Source: Limisphaerales bacterium
Lineage (GTDB): Bacteria; Verrucomicrobiota; Verrucomicrobiia; Limisphaerales; UBA8199
Direction of reading: 5' to 3'
Assembly: GCA_025356925.1 (NCBI GenBank)
Contig: JANXQE010000737.1
Span: 1 to 14,904, forward strand
DNA length: 14,904 nucleotides
The position numbers were made by a program, and so were the translations under genes. The notes below the pieces were generated by a model. That model searched no databases, was not told the DNA's origin, and was given only the letters and a program-made list of their open reading frames with translations. Positions 7,696-14,465 of the stretch are shown piece by piece (within the stretch, counting starts at the first letter, position 1; every line of letters begins with the position of its first letter).

Positions 7696-8733
7696 TCAAC
7701 CGCCCCTGATCCTCAGCCCCCCTTGGCGCAGCTTATCGACGCCGACCGCGATAATGATGACGACGCCAATAATAATCTCCTGCATGAAGGTCGGCCAACC
7801 CATCTGGTTGGAACCGTTCCGCAGGATTGCCATGGTGAGGGCTCCAATCATTGAACCGAGGATGCTGCCGCTGCCGCCATTCAGGCTGGCGCCGCCGATG
7901 ACCACGGCCGCGATAATGTCCAATTCCAGGCCGACGGCCACCGTGGGATCCCCCTGGGTCAGACGCGAGAGCTGCATCAGGCCAGCCAAACCAAAAAAGA
8001 TTCCGGCCACGCAATAAATCAGGACCTTTTGCAGATTGACCCGAATCCCGCACAACCGGGCGGCGGCTTCGTTCGCGCCGAGTGCAAAAATGTAACGGCC
8101 GAAGACGGTGTTGCGCATGACAATGGCCGTCAGGGCGGCCAGGCTCAGCGTGATCCAAACCCCGAGCGGCAGCGGGAACAGGCGAGTCGGGTCGTGTAGA
8201 TCCATGAGGTCATTGATGGGCGAATCCGGAGCGCTAACGGTCTGATTGCCCGAAAGCCATTTCGCGGTTCCGCGGGCCACCCCCATCATGCCCAGGGTCA
8301 CGATGAAGGGCATCATGCGCAGGCCGCCGATGACCAAGCCGTTGACCAGGCCGATCCCTGCACCCACCGCCATGGAAAGGCCAACCACCAGCCAGGGCGC
8401 CGCCCCCTTCACCAGCGCGCTGGCCGCGACGACGCTCGTGAGCGCAACCACCGACCCCACGCTCAAATCGATCCCTCCGCTCACAATGATCAGCGTCATC
8501 CCAAGACTCCCCATCGCGACGATGACTGTCTGCGTAAGAATGATTTTAAAATTCGCCCCGGTCAGAAAGTAAGGCCGCACGGACGGACTGAGCGAGAACA
8601 CGGCGACGACCAGGAATAAGCCGAGGAACGGTCCGGCCACGCTCAACAGGCGTCGAGAACGCGTCATCAGCCCGCCACCTGTTTTTTTGACGGCACCTGC
8701 AGGTCCACCCGGAGCGGGGCGGGATTGCGCCAT
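7696..8733 (-). CDS. Sugar ABC transporter permease, RbsC/AraH-type (BPD_transp_2 family)
   Basis: This integral inner-membrane subunit forms the channel of a carbohydrate importer. The 345-residue product is strongly hydrophobic with roughly 8-10 membrane segments. It carries family signatures: LTQTVIVAMGSLGMTLIIVSGGIDLSVGSVVAL, PFIVTLGMMGVARGTA, the cytoplasmic loop GRYIFALGANEAAARLCGI (EAA-like) and AAVVIGGASLNGGSGSILGS. An internal ATG at 8665-8667 is preceded by AGGTGG seven bases upstream and gives 323 residues, close to E. coli RbsC (321). That start may be the real one; the longer form adds a Pro/Gly-rich tail. It lies 67 nt (by the longer start) after the binding protein gene. No ATPase gene adjoins. 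Its substrate cannot be read from sequence; the MIOX neighbour suggests inositol. Confidence 0.94.
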   Translation of the reverse strand: MAQSRPAPGGPAGAVKKTGGGLMTRSRRLLSVAGPFLGLFLVVAVFSLSPSVRPYFLTGANFKIILTQTVIVAMGSLGMTLIIVSGGIDLSVGSVVALTSVVAASALVKGAAPWLVVGLSMAVGAGIGLVNGLVIGGLRMMPFIVTLGMMGVARGTAKWLSGNQTVSAPDSPINDLMDLHDPTRLFPLPLGVWITLSLAALTAIVMRNTVFGRYIFALGANEAAARLCGIRVNLQKVLIYCVAGIFFGLAGLMQLSRLTQGDPTVAVGLELDIIAAVVIGGASLNGGSGSILGSMIGALTMAILRNGSNQMGWPTFMQEIIIGVVIIIAVGVDKLRQGGLRIRGG

Positions 8734-8800
8734 TTGAGAAATGGCCGTCGGGAGCGGTGAACTCGGTCGCTCATGGTGGAAATTAAGCTTGGCCGAGTGG

Positions 8801-9793
8801 TCAGTTGAGGTACTGGCTGAGCGGTGGATACAGCAGCTCCTTGATCGCCGGCTCGTTCATGTTTTCCGGGGTGACCAGAACCACACCGGTATCAATCCGT
8901 TTGTCGACCTTCTCCCCCTGCAAATGTTTCACGGCGGTGACCACTCCGAGGTATCCCATGAGCAGCGGATTTTGCACGACCAGGCCCTGGACGTCGCCAT
9001 TCTTCATATCGGTGACGGATTGCGAGCCGGCATCAAAGCCCACCATCTTGACCTTGCCCCCGGCAAGACCCAGGTCACGCAGGGCCTTGGTCATGGCGAT
9101 AGTCGGGGGTTCGCAGGGGCAAAAGATCCCATTAACTTCGCGGCCAAACCGGTTAAGCAGGTTTTGGGAAACCTGGTAGGCGAGCTCTCGAGTGGCGCCG
9201 GCATGCTGGTCAGCGGAGATGAGCTTTATGCCCGGGTAGTTGGTTTTAAGAACGTCAAGGAACCCAGCCTCGCGCGCCTCGGTGCTGGCTGAGCCCACCG
9301 CGTAACGGAGCAGGATCACGTTCCCGGCGCCGCCCAAAAGTTTGCCCATCTGTTGGCCGGCCAATTGTCCGCCTTTGTAGTTATCCGTCGCCACGAAGCT
9401 GACGTATTCGTCCGACTTCAGGTCGGAGTCAATGACCACGACGGGCACCTTGGCGCGGACCGCGTTGTGGACGGGCCGGACGAGGGCCTGGTAATCGAGG
9501 GGCGCCAAAACGATGGCGCTGACCCGGCGGGCCATAAAATTCTCCACCACCTGAATCTGCTGATCCCGGTCGTCCTCCCGGAGTGGGCCTTTCCAGAAGA
9601 GCTCCACTTTCGTGCCCCTCGCCGTCAACTCCCGTTGCGCTTTCACGGCGCCCGCGTTCACTGATTTCCAGAATTCGTGCGTGGTGCCTTTGGGGATCAC
9701 GGCGATGGTATAGGATGGTTCCGCGCTGTGGGCGTCAAGGACGGCCCACAGGCAGAGGGCGACGACAAGGATGCGCTGCGAGAATCGGGGCAT
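8801..9793 (-). CDS. Periplasmic sugar-binding protein of an ABC importer (Peripla_BP_4, RbsB-like)
   Basis: This 330-residue protein begins with a basic n-region and hydrophobic core, then a cleavage site near AHSA/EP (after residue 24), so it is exported to the periplasm. There is no lipobox. The mature part starts YTIAVIPKGTTHEFWKSVNAGAVKAQ, the classic opening of the ribose/galactose-type binding proteins. It continues with DQQIQVVENFMARRVSAIVLAPLD, VPVVVIDSDL, ATDNYKGGQLAGQQMGKLL, and the late GKVKMVGFDAGSQSVTDMKNGDVQGLVVQNPLLMGYLGV. It is the first gene of a minus-strand group with the permease. A TATAAT hexamer at 9846-9851 (minus) may be its -10, but the -35 is poor. The ligand is unknown; inositol is plausible from the downstream oxygenase. 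Confidence 0.95.
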   Translation of the reverse strand: MPRFSQRILVVALCLWAVLDAHSAEPSYTIAVIPKGTTHEFWKSVNAGAVKAQRELTARGTKVELFWKGPLREDDRDQQIQVVENFMARRVSAIVLAPLDYQALVRPVHNAVRAKVPVVVIDSDLKSDEYVSFVATDNYKGGQLAGQQMGKLLGGAGNVILLRYAVGSASTEAREAGFLDVLKTNYPGIKLISADQHAGATRELAYQVSQNLLNRFGREVNGIFCPCEPPTIAMTKALRDLGLAGGKVKMVGFDAGSQSVTDMKNGDVQGLVVQNPLLMGYLGVVTAVKHLQGEKVDKRIDTGVVLVTPENMNEPAIKELLYPPLSQYLN

Positions 9794-9882
9794 GGGGGCA
9801 AACTAGCAGGGCGGCAATTGGTTTTCAATCTTTTGAATGCAGGTCATTATAATTTGTTCTCGACCAAATAACCAGAGAACGC

Positions 9883-9911
9883 TTGACGAATCTCTTTGGG
9901 TTCTCTACTGT
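9883..9911 (+). promoter_or_regulatory. Predicted sigma70-type promoter of the cold-shock gene
   Basis: TTGACG (9883-9888) and TACTGT (9906-9911) are separated by exactly 17 nt. A start near 9918 would give a leader of about 115 nt before the csp ATG at 10032, which is typical of cold-shock mRNAs. It is a sequence match only. Confidence 0.5.
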
Positions 9912-9952
9912 GCCGGTCAAATCTGAGGCGTATGGAGTTCCAGAGCTAATTT

Positions 9953-9998
9953 CGGACACGCTCCCTGTTGGGGGGGGGGCGTGTCCGTCGTCTTTTTT
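9953..9998 (+). terminator. Terminator-like hairpin with poly-G loop inside the csp leader
   Basis: A 9-bp perfect stem (CGGACACGC 9953-9961 with GCGTGTCCG 9979-9987) is followed within five bases by a run of six T (9993-9998), the layout of an intrinsic terminator. The loop includes part of a run of ten G residues (9970-9979). It lies downstream of the predicted promoter and upstream of the csp start, so it could stop or attenuate the csp transcript. Stem, G-run and T-run are visible; the regulatory role is inferred. The G-run is also a possible site of length variation or sequencing error. Confidence 0.55.
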
Positions 9999-10031
9999 GG
10001 ACGGCGTCCTCAAAGCATTCAGGAGATAGTT

Positions 10032-10238
10032 ATGGCTAAAGGCAAAGTGAAATGGTGGGACAATAAAAAGGGCCTGGGGTTTATTGCCCAGGAGGCGGGC
10101 CAGGATGTCTTTGTCCATCACACCGCAATCCTCGGGGACGGCTTTAAGACGCTGCGCGAGGGGGACGAGGTCGTTTTCGACATCGTCACGAGTGAAAAAG
10201 GGCCCAAGGCAGAGAAGGTGCAACGGGCGCACGTTTAG
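10032..10238 (+). CDS. Cold-shock domain protein (CspA family)
   Basis: The 68-residue protein is a single cold-shock domain, an OB-fold that binds single-stranded RNA/DNA and acts as an RNA chaperone. It carries RNP1 KGLGFI (13-18, usually KGFGFI) and RNP2 DVFVHH (25-30), with the conserved start GKVKWWDNKKG. It ends with the usual GPKAEKV motif. ATG 10032 is chosen because AGGAG (10021-10025) lies just upstream, the best ribosome binding site in the window, and the upstream in-frame extension is not family sequence. It is probably monocistronic, driven by the promoter at 9883-9911, with a structured leader. The gene symbol is left blank because csp paralogues cannot be told apart. Confidence 0.96.
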   Translation: MAKGKVKWWDNKKGLGFIAQEAGQDVFVHHTAILGDGFKTLREGDEVVFDIVTSEKGPKAEKVQRAHV

Positions 10239-10359
10239 TAATCAGCCTCGTGCAAGGAGTCTGAGATCGCCCCCGTTCGGGACGACGGCTCGCGGGCGTG
10301 TCGAGGGATATCGGATGCCTGGGGCTTGGCTCGGTGTGACACGCTGGCTTCGCGTCGGG

Positions 10360-10386
10360 TTGACGAAATCTGGCGTATGCTATATT
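10360..10386 (+). promoter_or_regulatory. Possible promoter of the yceI-like gene
   Basis: TTGACG (10360-10365) and TATATT (10381-10386) lie 38 nt upstream of the yceI start. The 15-nt spacer is shorter than ideal, so this is only a weak candidate. Confidence 0.3.
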
Positions 10387-10424
10387 GCCCGCAATTGATT
10401 CGAGACCATTAACCCAGAATTCCC

Positions 10425-11009
10425 ATGAGAACCAACATTCAACACGCCGCAATTGTTTGCCTTGCCCTGACCGCCGCCCAACTAACCGCCGCGGAGACCT
10501 ACACGATTGATCCCGCCCACTCGACGGTCGGGTTCGGCGTCACGCACATGGTCATCAACACCGTGCACGGCAAATTCAACGATTTTTCCGGCACCGTCTC
10601 GTTGGAAGGCACCCAACTCAAGGAAGCGACGGGAACGATCCAGACCAAGAGCATTGACACAGGGATCGAACGACGGGATACCCACTTGAAGAGCCCGGAC
10701 TTTTTTGACGTCGCGAAGTTCCCAACTATTACGTTCCAAACCAAGCGAGCTGAAAAAAAAAGGGCCGAAATGGTCCTCGTCGGGGATTTCACCATGCATG
10801 GGGTGACCAAGGAAATCTCGCTGCCGGTAACACTCAAAGGACCGATCAAGGACCCTTGGGGCAACAGCCGCATCGGATTGCAGGCGCGGACGAAACTCAA
10901 TCGCAGGGATTACGGTTTGAAGTATAGCCAGGCCCTGGAAACCGGCGGCTTGGTGGTGGGCGACGAGATTGAGCTGGAAATCAACGCCGAAGCGGTCAAA
11001 CCGAAGTAG
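10425..11009 (+). CDS. Secreted YceI-family protein
   Basis: YceI proteins are lipocalin-like beta-barrels that bind long isoprenoid lipids such as polyprenyl pyrophosphate or ubiquinone-like quinones; their cellular role is poorly defined. The 194-residue product has an N-terminal signal peptide with likely cleavage near TAA/ET (residue 23). The mature protein starts YTIDPAHSTVGFGVTHMVINTVHGKFNDFSG, the family signature. It also shows SIDTGIERRDTHLKSPDFFDVAKFPTITF and GDFTMHGVTKEISLPVTLKG, and ends with a V-G-D-E-I-E-L-E-I-N strand. Length is normal. It is followed after only 10 nt by the amidase lipoprotein on the same strand, so the two are probably co-transcribed and both act outside the cytoplasm. 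Confidence 0.95.
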   Translation: MRTNIQHAAIVCLALTAAQLTAAETYTIDPAHSTVGFGVTHMVINTVHGKFNDFSGTVSLEGTQLKEATGTIQTKSIDTGIERRDTHLKSPDFFDVAKFPTITFQTKRAEKKRAEMVLVGDFTMHGVTKEISLPVTLKGPIKDPWGNSRIGLQARTKLNRRDYGLKYSQALETGGLVVGDEIELEINAEAVKPK

Positions 11010-11019
11010 TCCTTCACGC

Positions 11020-12099
11020 GTGTCTTTGGTCTCTCTCCTTCGTTCCTCCGCCGCGTTCGCGACCTTGGTGCTAGCCCTCGCGGGCTTGGCCGGCTGCAGG
11101 ACTGCGCCGAAAACCGGGGTTATTGTTCCACGAACAGGCGATGAAATCGTAGTAGCCGGCCAGTTCGTTCACACCGGTACCAGCGTCGTGCTCTGGATGG
11201 ACCCGGGCGGGTATGATGCCTATCGTGTCGAGCGTCGGTTCAGTCCGCTGGACAAATCTGACTGGGAGACTTCGCAAACCGAGGTACGCGAGCTGACCTC
11301 GCCCAACCGGTATAACTTGCGCCGGAATGGTTTGACGACTGAGGAACTGGAACGAGTGCGTGGCGGGGGCTGGGACTTGGCCACGTTGCAAAGAGTGGTC
11401 GACCAATTGGTCATCCATTTCGATGCCTGCGGAACCAGCCGGCAATGCTTCAACGTGCTACAGGATCATCGTGACTTGAGCGTGCATTTTATGCTGGACC
11501 TCGATGGAACGATTTACCAGACCCTCGACCTGAAAGAGCGCGCGTGGCACGCGACCACCTCCAACAGCCGCAGTGTCGGGCTCGAAATCGCCAACCTTGG
11601 CGCCTACGGCGCCAAAGGGAAAACCCCTCTCGACGAATGGTACGTTCAGGAAGGCAGCGGACGAACCCGAATCACAATTCCGAAGCGGTTCGGCGACGGC
11701 GGGATTCGGACCCGAAACTTTGTGGCGCGCCCGGCGCGCCCGGAACCGATCGCCGGCGTGATTCAACGGCAGGAATTGTTCCAATACGACTTTACTCCCG
11801 AGCAGTACCGAGCCCTGGTTAAGTTGACCGCCGCGCTGAGCAAAGTGCTGCCGGGCATCAAGTGCGACTACCCGCGAGATGCCCATGGCAAACTAATCCT
11901 CGCGAAACTTTCAGATGACGTACTCAAGCAATACCACGGTGTTTTGGGCCATTTCCATATCCAAACCGATAAAGTGGATCCCGGCCCTGCGTTCAACTGG
12001 GATTACGTGATAGATAATGCGAAAATGCTTCTCCATGGGGGCATGTCGGAGGCGGCGGACCTGACGAGCATGGGTCATATGCGTTCGCGCTTCGACTGA
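11020..12099 (+). CDS. Lipoprotein N-acetylmuramoyl-L-alanine amidase (amidase_2 / AmiD-like)
   Basis: This family cleaves the bond between N-acetylmuramic acid and L-alanine of peptidoglycan or its fragments, using Zn2+. With the GTG start at 11020 the product has 359 residues, with a hydrophobic signal and a lipobox LAGC (Cys26), so it should be a lipid-anchored envelope protein. The catalytic domain shows QLVIHFDACG (Zn-ligand His133), AWHATTSNSRSVGLEIANLG (His177, Glu189) and VLGHFHIQTDKVDPGPAFNWDYV (His311, Asp320 as the other ligands). About 105 residues (27-130) precede the domain and a 30-residue insert with many basic residues splits it (about 200-250). An ATG at 10969 would overlap yceI in another frame. 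It is probably in an operon with yceI. Confidence 0.9.
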   Translation: MSLVSLLRSSAAFATLVLALAGLAGCRTAPKTGVIVPRTGDEIVVAGQFVHTGTSVVLWMDPGGYDAYRVERRFSPLDKSDWETSQTEVRELTSPNRYNLRRNGLTTEELERVRGGGWDLATLQRVVDQLVIHFDACGTSRQCFNVLQDHRDLSVHFMLDLDGTIYQTLDLKERAWHATTSNSRSVGLEIANLGAYGAKGKTPLDEWYVQEGSGRTRITIPKRFGDGGIRTRNFVARPARPEPIAGVIQRQELFQYDFTPEQYRALVKLTAALSKVLPGIKCDYPRDAHGKLILAKLSDDVLKQYHGVLGHFHIQTDKVDPGPAFNWDYVIDNAKMLLHGGMSEAADLTSMGHMRSRFD

Positions 12100-12239
12100 G
12101 TTCGGCGCGACGGATTGGTCCGAGTGAAACCTTTAGTCTGACGAGCGTTCGGGGTCGCAGCCTGGAGGAATCGTTGTCTAAGTCCTGCCAGTTGAGCTTA
12201 CCCGTTTGCGCGCACCGCTTGGAGGGCGACTTCAACATG

Positions 12240-12284
12240 GTGAGCGTCGATTCGGATCACTGCAAATCACCTATCGACGCCCAC
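12240..12284. repeat. Inverted repeat between convergent genes
   Basis: GCGTCGAT (12244-12251) and ATCGACGC (12273-12280) are perfectly complementary, and three more base pairs form beyond a single mismatch (12240-12242 with 12282-12284). The 21-nt loop is unremarkable. It lies between the amidase and the convergent PLP enzyme. There is no T-run, so a terminator call is weak. The rest of 12100-12358 shows nothing convincing. Confidence 0.4.
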
Positions 12285-12358
12285 GGGCATCTGCTTGGGA
12301 GAAAGACACTTCGAGAAGCGGTCCGAACCGTTGCTCGACTCCTGGGTGAGGCGCCGGG

Positions 12359-13507
12359 CTAGAACTTCAGCGCCTGGTCAAAGTCTTCCAACAAATCTTC
12401 GATGTCCTCAATCCCGACCGAGACTCGCACCAGGCCTGGGCTGATGCCCGCGCGCTGTCGTTCTTCACACGACATCGACCGGTGCGAGGTTTGGCTTGGC
12501 AGGCACACCAATGTTTCCACGCCGCCCAAACTCAAGGCTGGGGTAGCCAGGCGAAGACGGCGGAGCAACTCATCAACGCGCGCAGGCTCACCCAGTTCAA
12601 AGGACAACATTCCCCCGAATCCGCGCATTTGACGCGACGCAATCTCGTGGTCGGGATGGCGCGTTAGGCCTGGGTAATTGACGCGACTGACTGCCGGATG
12701 ATCCTGCAAGAAGGTGGCGAGGCGTCCGGCATTCTCGTTGTGCCGTCCAACCCGCAGAGCCAGTGTTTTGAGCCCACGTTCAAGTTGGTAACAAGCATGC
12801 GCATCCAGCGTGCCCCCATGATTGACCGCATACTCGGCTACTTTCCGAACCACGGGACGTGAGGAGATGACCACGCCTGCGTTGACGTCGGTGTGGCCAT
12901 TCAGGTATTTCGTGGCGCTGTGGACCACCGCATCGATGCCCAACGGGATTGGATTCTGGTTAATGGGGGTAGCGAAAGTGTTATCGATCACGCTCAACAC
13001 ACCGTGCTCGCGTGACAACTTGCCTACGGCGGCGAGATCCACACAGCGCAGGAGTGGATTGGATGGGGATTCGACGTAAAGAACCCGCGTGTTGGGACGT
13101 AACGCTGATTCGAACTCAGCCGGTGTGGCTGCGAAGCCGACCTCGATCCCGAAGGCCGAAAGCTCCGTCACGATGAAGTGATGGGTTCCTCCGTACAGGT
13201 CCGCTTGGAACAAAGCGTGGTCCCCAGGTTTGAGATAAGCAAACAGGACGGTCGAGATCGCCGCCATGCCTGAGCCAAATACCAGGGCGTCCTCGCCTTT
13301 TTCCAGGGCCGCCATTTTCGTGGCGACCACCCGTTGATTGGGGACGTTAAAATAACGAGGATAGATATTTTCGTTCGCGGGATTCGGATAGGCATAAGAC
13401 GTGCAAGGAAAAATGGGACTGCCGATTCCGCCGGTATGTTTGTCGAGGTGGGTCCCGGCGTGCACGCAGATCGTGGCCGGACCGTGGGTTGGAGTTTGAT
13501 CATTCAT
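12359..13507 (-). CDS. Cystathionine gamma-synthase/gamma-lyase family PLP enzyme (Cys/Met metabolism)
   Basis: This fold-type I PLP enzyme of sulfur amino-acid metabolism is 382 residues, the normal family length. It shows YPRYFNVPN (49-57, the tether Tyr/Arg region), FGSGMAAISTVLFAYLKPGDH (78-97), DLYGGTHHF with stacking Tyr105, ESPSNPLLR (146-154), IDNTFATP with Asp175, and the PLP lysine Lys200 in SATKYLNGHTD. The tail has SLGGVETLVCLPSQTSH and LVRVSVGIEDIEDLLEDF. These motifs do not separate gamma-synthase, gamma-lyase, methionine gamma-lyase and O-acetylhomoserine-dependent activities, so I give no symbol. The start at 13505-13507 is the family-like MNDQTP; a longer frame to 13720 adds Arg/Pro-rich sequence without family likeness. 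It is a lone gene on the minus strand. Confidence 0.95.
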   Translation of the reverse strand: MNDQTPTHGPATICVHAGTHLDKHTGGIGSPIFPCTSYAYPNPANENIYPRYFNVPNQRVVATKMAALEKGEDALVFGSGMAAISTVLFAYLKPGDHALFQADLYGGTHHFIVTELSAFGIEVGFAATPAEFESALRPNTRVLYVESPSNPLLRCVDLAAVGKLSREHGVLSVIDNTFATPINQNPIPLGIDAVVHSATKYLNGHTDVNAGVVISSRPVVRKVAEYAVNHGGTLDAHACYQLERGLKTLALRVGRHNENAGRLATFLQDHPAVSRVNYPGLTRHPDHEIASRQMRGFGGMLSFELGEPARVDELLRRLRLATPALSLGGVETLVCLPSQTSHRSMSCEERQRAGISPGLVRVSVGIEDIEDLLEDFDQALKF

Positions 13508-13919
13508 CGGATGAGCGAGTGTAGGCGGAGGCGGCAGCCGATTCCAGCAGGGTTTTGACCAAGGATGTCTCCCCGCGTGCAGGAGGCCGCGTTTTGCGCC
13601 GCTCCCAAATTGAAACCCTGAGGGCCGTCCCAAGGAAAGCTCCCGCCTCGCAGGATGCCTGTGAGAAAGCCGTGCCCGCGGTCGTGTCCGCGGTAGTGTC
13701 CTAATTTGGTTTTGCAACAAAAATGCCTGATTTACCGAGTGATCGTGAGGTTTTACAACCTTAGGGCCATGTATTAGTTAAACTGAAATCTTTTGATCAG
13801 CGTTGACTTGAAGGCAGTTTTTGAGAAACTTCGCGCTGTTGGGGTCGGTTGAAAAAAGTCCGCGACAGCGGCACTTGTCGCCTGCGCGGTGGGATGACGA
13901 GGGATTCACAATGAACGTT

Positions 13920-13960
13920 AACTACGCATTGGCCGAAAGGCCGGGTGTAGTTCTTTTTTT
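13920..13960 (+). terminator. Strong intrinsic terminator, plus strand
   Basis: Outer stem AACTAC/GTAGTT and inner stem GGCC/GGCC closed by a GAAA tetraloop form one hairpin (13920-13952), followed after one base by seven T (13954-13960). No plus-strand protein gene ends nearby (the amidase stops at 12099), so it implies a short transcript, perhaps a small RNA, from between 13508 and 13900. A GCGACA/TGTCGC hairpin with an 8-nt loop lies just upstream (near 13862-13881). Confidence 0.65.
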
Positions 13961-14081
13961 GGCCGCGAATGATTTTCCCCAGCCAATGTGCCGTGGGATT
14001 GGAAAGCGAGGTTAAGTATGCCTCCGCCAGTAAGACAGCGCGAAGCGAGTGGGCCGAACGCCTAGCGCGGACATAAAAGAC

Positions 14082-14128
14082 ACCGGCCAGCAGGTGATAA
14101 TCTCGTGACTGAGAACCTGCTGACCGGT
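14082..14128. repeat. Long hairpin of unknown role
   Basis: CCGGCCAGCAGGT (14083-14095) pairs with ACCTGCTGACCGG (14115-14127) with one C/A mismatch, plus a flanking A-T pair, around a 19-nt loop. There is no T-run on either side. It may belong to a structured RNA or be a protein-binding or recombination site. Confidence 0.5.
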
Positions 14129-14314
14129 AGGCAAACTGACCTGATGAGCCAGTGCTGTTACGAGATGCCATTCAAAACGACGTAGAGCAAGGCTTTTTTA
14201 GCCGGTTCCGGATTACACGATGGTCCAGAACTGGTTGCGACCAAAGAAATGATTAAGTTTATGAGGGTAGTTGCGGGCGCAGCGTAGATAGGCCGATTAC
14301 GGGACGCGCCAGGA

Positions 14315-14371
14315 AAAAACAAATAGCACGGCCCGCGTGGTAATTCTTTCGCGAGACAACCACGCGGGCCG
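14315..14371 (-). terminator. Terminator-like hairpin, minus strand, downstream of the small RHH gene
   Basis: A 13-bp perfect inverted repeat (14329-14341 with 14359-14371, CGGCCCGCGTGGT arms) with a 17-nt loop is followed on the minus strand by a T-rich stretch ending in TTTGTTTTTT. On the plus strand no T-run follows. It could end the minus-strand transcript of the ribbon-helix-helix gene. The 8-11 nt between stem and T-run is longer than ideal. Confidence 0.5.
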
Positions 14372-14386
14372 AAGGCCAAGTCGAGC

Positions 14387-14456
14387 GGGGCCAGCTTTGG
14401 CGGCGGTAGGCGTCTTTACAACTGTCCTACCGAGGGTTCGATCCCCTCTGGCTCCA
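14387..14456 (+). other. tRNA-like element with acceptor stem and T-arm but no canonical D/anticodon arms
   Basis: The 3' part is a textbook T-arm (stem GAGGG/CCCTC, loop TTCGATC, 14432-14448), followed by acceptor strand TGGCTCC and discriminator A (14456). The matching 5' acceptor strand GGGGCCA lies at 14387-14393, giving seven pairs with G3-U70, the alanyl-tRNA synthetase identity pair found in tRNA-Ala and tmRNA. The middle (38 nt) does not make a D-arm and anticodon arm. It instead forms one hairpin with a perfect 7-bp stem CGGTAGG/CCTACCG (14404-14410, 14426-14432; the last G is shared with the T-stem). No CCA is encoded (ACTA follows). It could be a shortened tmRNA with its interior lost, a decayed tRNA, or the tRNA 3' end left by an integration event. 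Pairings are seen directly; identity is not settled. Confidence 0.5.
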
Positions 14457-14465
14457 ACTACCGGG

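Larger units (their letters stand above)
13508..14465. other. Long stretch without a convincing protein gene, rich in hairpins
   Basis: About 950 bases separate the PLP enzyme start from the next small gene. Short frames exist on both strands but none has a recognisable family or good start. What can be seen is a plus-strand intrinsic terminator (13920-13960), a hairpin (14082-14128), a hairpin with T-rich flank (14329-14371), and a tRNA-like element (14387-14456), each listed separately. The composition is consistent with structured RNA or an integration scar. Confidence 0.6.

Noticed and set aside
7445..7709. Frames on both strands between permease and MIOX
   Set aside because: Both have Arg/Ser-rich translation without domain likeness, and they mirror each other in GC-rich sequence, so they look like chance open frames.
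12174..12362. Small plus-strand frame of 62 residues overlapping the PLP enzyme end
   Set aside because: It needs a TTG start, overlaps a solid gene on the other strand, and shows no recognisable domain.
13508..13720. N-terminal extension of the PLP enzyme (frame open to 13720)
   Set aside because: The extra sequence is Arg/Pro-rich with no family likeness; the internal start at 13507 gives the normal length of the family.
13895..13990. NYALA-like translation resembling a tmRNA tag
   Set aside because: The frame has no stop after the tag-like residues, and the DNA is fully used by the terminator hairpin, so a tmRNA tag is not supported.
14137..14170. CTGATGAG sequence resembling the hammerhead ribozyme core
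   Set aside because: No suitable stem II and no GAAA follow at the right distance, so the match is by chance.
14160..14290. Protein-like plus-strand frame (KAFLAGSGLHDGPELVATK region) and a minus-strand 73-residue frame
   Set aside because: The plus-strand frame has an in-frame TAG shortly after its ATG and ends within about 35 codons; the minus-strand frame is its reverse shadow. Neither has a recognisable family.
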